From Thiocystis violascens (lineage in GTDB: Bacteria > Pseudomonadota > Gammaproteobacteria > Chromatiales > Chromatiaceae), in assembly GCA_020721065.1 (NCBI GenBank), contig DYNM01000019.1, forward strand, positions 1 to 49,936: DNA of 49,936 bases, read 5' to 3'. Below the pieces are notes generated by a model. It ran no database searches. It worked only from the letters and a program-made list of their open reading frames with translations, and had not been told where the DNA came from. The stretch's first letter is position 1. Every line of letters begins with the position of its first letter. Of this stretch, positions 47,373-49,936 are shown piece after piece. Position numbers and translations under genes: made by a program.

Positions 47373-48214
47373 CAACGTTTTCCCTCCAACGGTGAAATCT
47401 GCTGCCCTACCAACAGCAGCGCCTCAGCAATTCCCGCTCGCAGCGTGGCGCGGCTGATGACATCTGCAAACCGAATGCCGAGCTTCGTCAACGTCTGCGC
47501 TCCTTCGGGACTGATGCCAGTCATCACCACGCGAGTGCCCAACAGCCGTGCCGCGTCAATCGTTTTCATCAAATGCTGCGCCACGCTCGTATCCAGCACC
47601 GGCACGCCAGTCAGATCAAGAATCGTCACTCGCGCCTCATAACGCGCAATCGCTTCCAGCAAACTTTCCGTAATTTGCCGCGCTCGCACCGTGTCAATCA
47701 CGCCCACCAGCGGCAACAGCAAAATGCGGTGCCACAGCCGCAGCACCGGCGTTGACAATTCCAACAGCGACAAACTCTGTTGCGTGATCTGGCGCTCGCG
47801 GATCGCCAAAAACGCCGTCACAGTCAACAACGTCAACTGCTCAAACACCTGTTCTAGCCACAACATATCCTCCAGCGTCACATCCGTTGCCGTCACCACC
47901 TGCGCAGACATCAGATGTTTCAACGTCAGCACCACGTTGACGCAGGTGCTCGCACTGCTGCCGTGTCGCGCCTGCTCACCGACGAGCTGACGCAGCGCCA
48001 GCGCCAATGATTCCTCGTGCTCCAAACTGGGATTAGCCGTCGGCTGGCGCTCCAAAATGCCGAGAATGTCGTCAAACAAGCTGCGCAGCAGGGCATCAAG
48101 CGCGTGTTCATGGACGCTGTGCTGGTCGCCGAGCGCGGCAACCTGAGTGATCCAAGCGGTGAGTAGCGCCGAACGTTGTTCATGCAATACCTGTTGCAGG
48201 GCAATTGTGGTCAT
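47372..48214 (-). CDS. rsbR: stressosome sensor protein RsbR
   Basis: A 280-aa protein. The N-terminal 150 residues form an all-helical, globin-like sensor region without a recognised ligand motif. The C-terminal STAS domain (about 155-270) keeps both phospho-threonines known from Bacillus RsbR: Thr209 in VPVLDTSVAQHL and Thr241 in SPEGAQTLTKLG. It begins MTTIALQQVLHEQRSALL at 48214; an upstream extension of 47 codons overlaps the dapC end and is not real. It leads the operon rsbR-S-T-ATPase-X. Confidence 0.92.
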   Translation of the reverse strand: MTTIALQQVLHEQRSALLTAWITQVAALGDQHSVHEHALDALLRSLFDDILGILERQPTANPSLEHEESLALALRQLVGEQARHGSSASTCVNVVLTLKHLMSAQVVTATDVTLEDMLWLEQVFEQLTLLTVTAFLAIRERQITQQSLSLLELSTPVLRLWHRILLLPLVGVIDTVRARQITESLLEAIARYEARVTILDLTGVPVLDTSVAQHLMKTIDAARLLGTRVVMTGISPEGAQTLTKLGIRFADVISRATLRAGIAEALLLVGQQISPLEGKR

Positions 48215-48245
48215 GGTGAGACTGTTCCTAAATGCTGTGTGGTGA

Positions 48246-49454
48246 TCAGGAGTGGTCAAGCAGACAGCGCCGAATCCGCTGCGCTGCGTCAATACATTCA
48301 GCCAACGGCGGCACCAGCGCCAGCCGCACCCGCCGTGCTCCCGGATTGAGACCATCGACTTCTCGCGCCAAAAAACTGCCCGGCAACACGGTCACATTTT
48401 CCTGAGCAAACAATTGTCGCGTCAATTCAGTATCGGCACTTGGCGTTTCTGGCCACAAATAAAAACCCGCTGCGGGCTGCGTCACTGGCAATACATCGCT
48501 CAAAATTTCCAATACCGCCGTGAATTTTTCCCGATATAACTGCCGATTTAGGCGCACATGCGCCTCATCATTCCAAGCGACGGCGCTCGCGTATTGTACT
48601 GGCAATGACATCGCGCAGCCGTGATAAGTCCGATATACGAGAAATTTCTTAATGATTTCTGCGTCTCCAGCAACAAAACCCGACCGCAAGCCCGGCGCAT
48701 TTGAGCGTTTTGATAAGCTATGAAATACCAAACAATGCTTAAATTCGCTATTACCCATTGCCGCTGCAACTTGTAATAAACCCAGCGGCGGTGAATTCTC
48801 ATCTTGATAAATTTCTGAGTAGCATTCATCAGAAACAATCACAAAATGATGACGCTGCGCTAATTCAATTAAATCGGCAAATGTTGCCGCATTGAATACT
48901 GCGCCAGTTGGATTGCCCGGTGAGCAAATATAAAGCATTTGACAACGTTCCCACGTTGTGGCGTCCACCGCCGCAAAATCAGGAATAAATCCATTTTCCG
49001 CCAAACACGGTAAATAACGCGGTTCCGCGCCCGCTAACAACGCTGCGCCTTCATAAATTTGATAAAACGGATTGGGCATCAACACCAGCGGCGCATGACG
49101 GCGATCAATCACCGCCTGCGCGATGGCAAACAGCGCCTCGCGGGTGCCATTCACCGGCAAAATCTGCTGTTCGGGGTCGATGCCGAGTTGAGTGCCGTTA
49201 CCCAACTGAAAGCGTCGGTGCAACCAATTGGCAATTGCGGTGCGCAGTTCCGGCGTTCCGCGTGTGGTCGGATACACTGCTAACTGGTGCAAATGCGCAG
49301 TCAGCGCGTCAGTCATCAAGGCGGGAGTCGGGTGTTTGGGTTCGCCGATGTAGAGTGCAAGCGGAGTGCGGTCGGGCGGCGGGGTGAGGTCGGCTGTGAG
49401 CGCCGCGAGCTTTTCAAAGGGATAAGACTGTAAACGGTCGAGATTAGGGTTCAT
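48246..49454 (-). CDS. dapC: succinyldiaminopimelate transaminase (DapC type)
   Basis: A 402-aa class I/II PLP aminotransferase. It starts MNPNLDRLQSYPFEKLAAL, the DapC form found in gammaproteobacteria and Bordetella, followed by LYIGEPKHPTPALM and YPTTRGTPELRTAIANWL. The cofactor Lys is in VFHSLSKRSNAPGLRSGFVAG; SPGNPTGAVF and DECYSEIY are intact. It makes N-succinyl-LL-diaminopimelate, completing the branch with dapD and dapE in this window. The upstream in-frame start at 49487 adds 11 residues and is less likely. Confidence 0.9.
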   Translation of the reverse strand: MNPNLDRLQSYPFEKLAALTADLTPPPDRTPLALYIGEPKHPTPALMTDALTAHLHQLAVYPTTRGTPELRTAIANWLHRRFQLGNGTQLGIDPEQQILPVNGTREALFAIAQAVIDRRHAPLVLMPNPFYQIYEGAALLAGAEPRYLPCLAENGFIPDFAAVDATTWERCQMLYICSPGNPTGAVFNAATFADLIELAQRHHFVIVSDECYSEIYQDENSPPLGLLQVAAAMGNSEFKHCLVFHSLSKRSNAPGLRSGFVAGDAEIIKKFLVYRTYHGCAMSLPVQYASAVAWNDEAHVRLNRQLYREKFTAVLEILSDVLPVTQPAAGFYLWPETPSADTELTRQLFAQENVTVLPGSFLAREVDGLNPGARRVRLALVPPLAECIDAAQRIRRCLLDHS

Positions 49455-49593
49455 TGGAGCTGACACGGCGTGGCAAATAAAGCGCATGACTATAAAGCAA
49501 GACTGGTATTAGCTCTATGTTAAAAAATGCTGCTCTTAATGTTGATGTTTTGAATAAGTAACGTGACGCAGAGTTGTTATTTACTTGCTAGAT

Positions 49594-49729
49594 TTGCGAT
49601 ATAAGCTATTGCTTGAGTTGTCAGTTGTCAGTTGTCAGTAAAACTGTTGTTTGTCACCGATCACTGACAACCCGATTAATCGTCAGTAAAAAACAGCGTT
49701 GTTACTGACAACCGACAACTTTTTGCAAC
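49594..49729. repeat. MITE-like element, composite copy 9
   Basis: TTGCGATATAAGCTATTGC leads into three tandem GTTGTCAG units, a short loop, then CACTGACAACCC; a second CGTCAGTAAAAAACAGCG... GACAACCGACAACTTTTTGCAA block follows. It looks like two nested or adjacent family copies, the second ending like the copy at 3599. Confidence 0.6.
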
Positions 49730-49883
49730 AATGACGGTGATGATGCCCGTTACTGCAATGCCGCCAGCCTCACTGCGCTTGGTTCCACTGTTTTCCTGCT
49801 TGCCGATAGATATTGCGCAACGGACCAATCGCAATGTCTTTTCATGGATGCGGCACTACAACGTGCCCATGATTTTGAGGATG

Positions 49884-49936
49884 TAGGAGTTACGCAGTTG
49901 ACCAAAAATAGCTTTAGAATATAGTCGATCCACCGC
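49884..49936. repeat. MITE-like element, left end of copy 10 (cut by window)
   Basis: TAGGAGTTACGCAGTTGACC matches the left end of the complete copy at 5133 over 17 bases. The element runs off the window, so its right end cannot be seen. Confidence 0.65.

Larger units (their letters stand above)
49455..49936. other. repeat-rich intergenic region at the window end
   Basis: About 480 bases without a convincing gene. It holds two repeat blocks (below) and, between them, a 51-codon open frame at 49731-49886 whose product matches nothing I recognise and which has no clear ribosome site. That frame ends in the TAG of the final repeat. Confidence 0.5.

Noticed and set aside
49731..49886. 51-codon frame between two repeat copies
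   Set aside because: No clear ribosome site and no recognisable product; its stop is supplied by the repeat.

Overview
The window looks like a gammaproteobacterial chromosome. It carries minCDE, dnaX-ybaB, sspA-sspB, petABC (cytochrome bc1), succinylase-branch dap genes, a lolC-lolD pair, ubiG and dusA. Most of it is GC-rich, but about 3.6-13.3 kb is visibly richer in A/T. The family cannot be fixed from sequence reading alone; an environmental, respiring, probably flagellated bacterium fits. No phage, CRISPR array or transposase gene was seen.

Layout. 0-3.6 kb: 3' end of an initiator tRNA with terminator, a degenerate dihydroorotase (PyrX type) and an EF-G paralogue. 3.7-13.3 kb (AT-richer): a CNNM/CBS membrane protein, dapD, a periplasmic binding protein paired with a hybrid histidine kinase, lone hypE, dusA, flaG-fliS, serC. 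13.3-18.2 kb: an ATP-grasp protein coupled to serC, a GGDEF protein with an unusual insertion, an amidase, dapE. 18.2-22.6 kb (minus strand): dnaX, ybaB, hinT, minC, minD, minE. 22.8-28.6 kb: lolC-lolD, a DUF2062 protein, comEC with a repeat inserted in frame, cobS. 28.8-35.8 kb: pgm, an ankyrin lipoprotein, nhaD, a secreted nuclease, tadA, an orphan TRAP small permease, coaD, a ferredoxin, a Nif3-like protein. 36-40.6 kb: petABC, sspA-sspB, a small lipoprotein and a single-domain response regulator. 40.6-43.1 kb (minus): agmatine deiminase, an SDR protein, ubiG.

The most interesting region is 43.2-48.2 kb (minus strand). A complete stressosome set (rsbR, rsbS, rsbT, a second RsbT/RsbW-like ATPase, and an RsbX-type phosphatase) is followed by a soluble histidine kinase whose N-terminus resembles the RsbT-binding domain of RsbU, then a single-domain response regulator and a ParA-type ATPase. 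The arrangement suggests that stress sensed by RsbR/RsbS releases RsbT, which binds the kinase instead of RsbU and drives a phosphorelay, with the ParA ATPase as a possible output. RsbRST modules joined to two-component systems are known in some Gram-negative bacteria; the stand-alone receiver and the ParA partner are the unusual parts.

Two repeat families stand out. One is a MITE-like palindromic intergenic element of about 100 bp, with ends like TAGGAGTTACGCAGTTGC and GTTGTCAGT/ACTGACAAC cores; about ten copies or fragments are present and two are flanked by 5-bp direct repeats. The other is a C/G-run palindrome found downstream of comEC and also inside the comEC reading frame.
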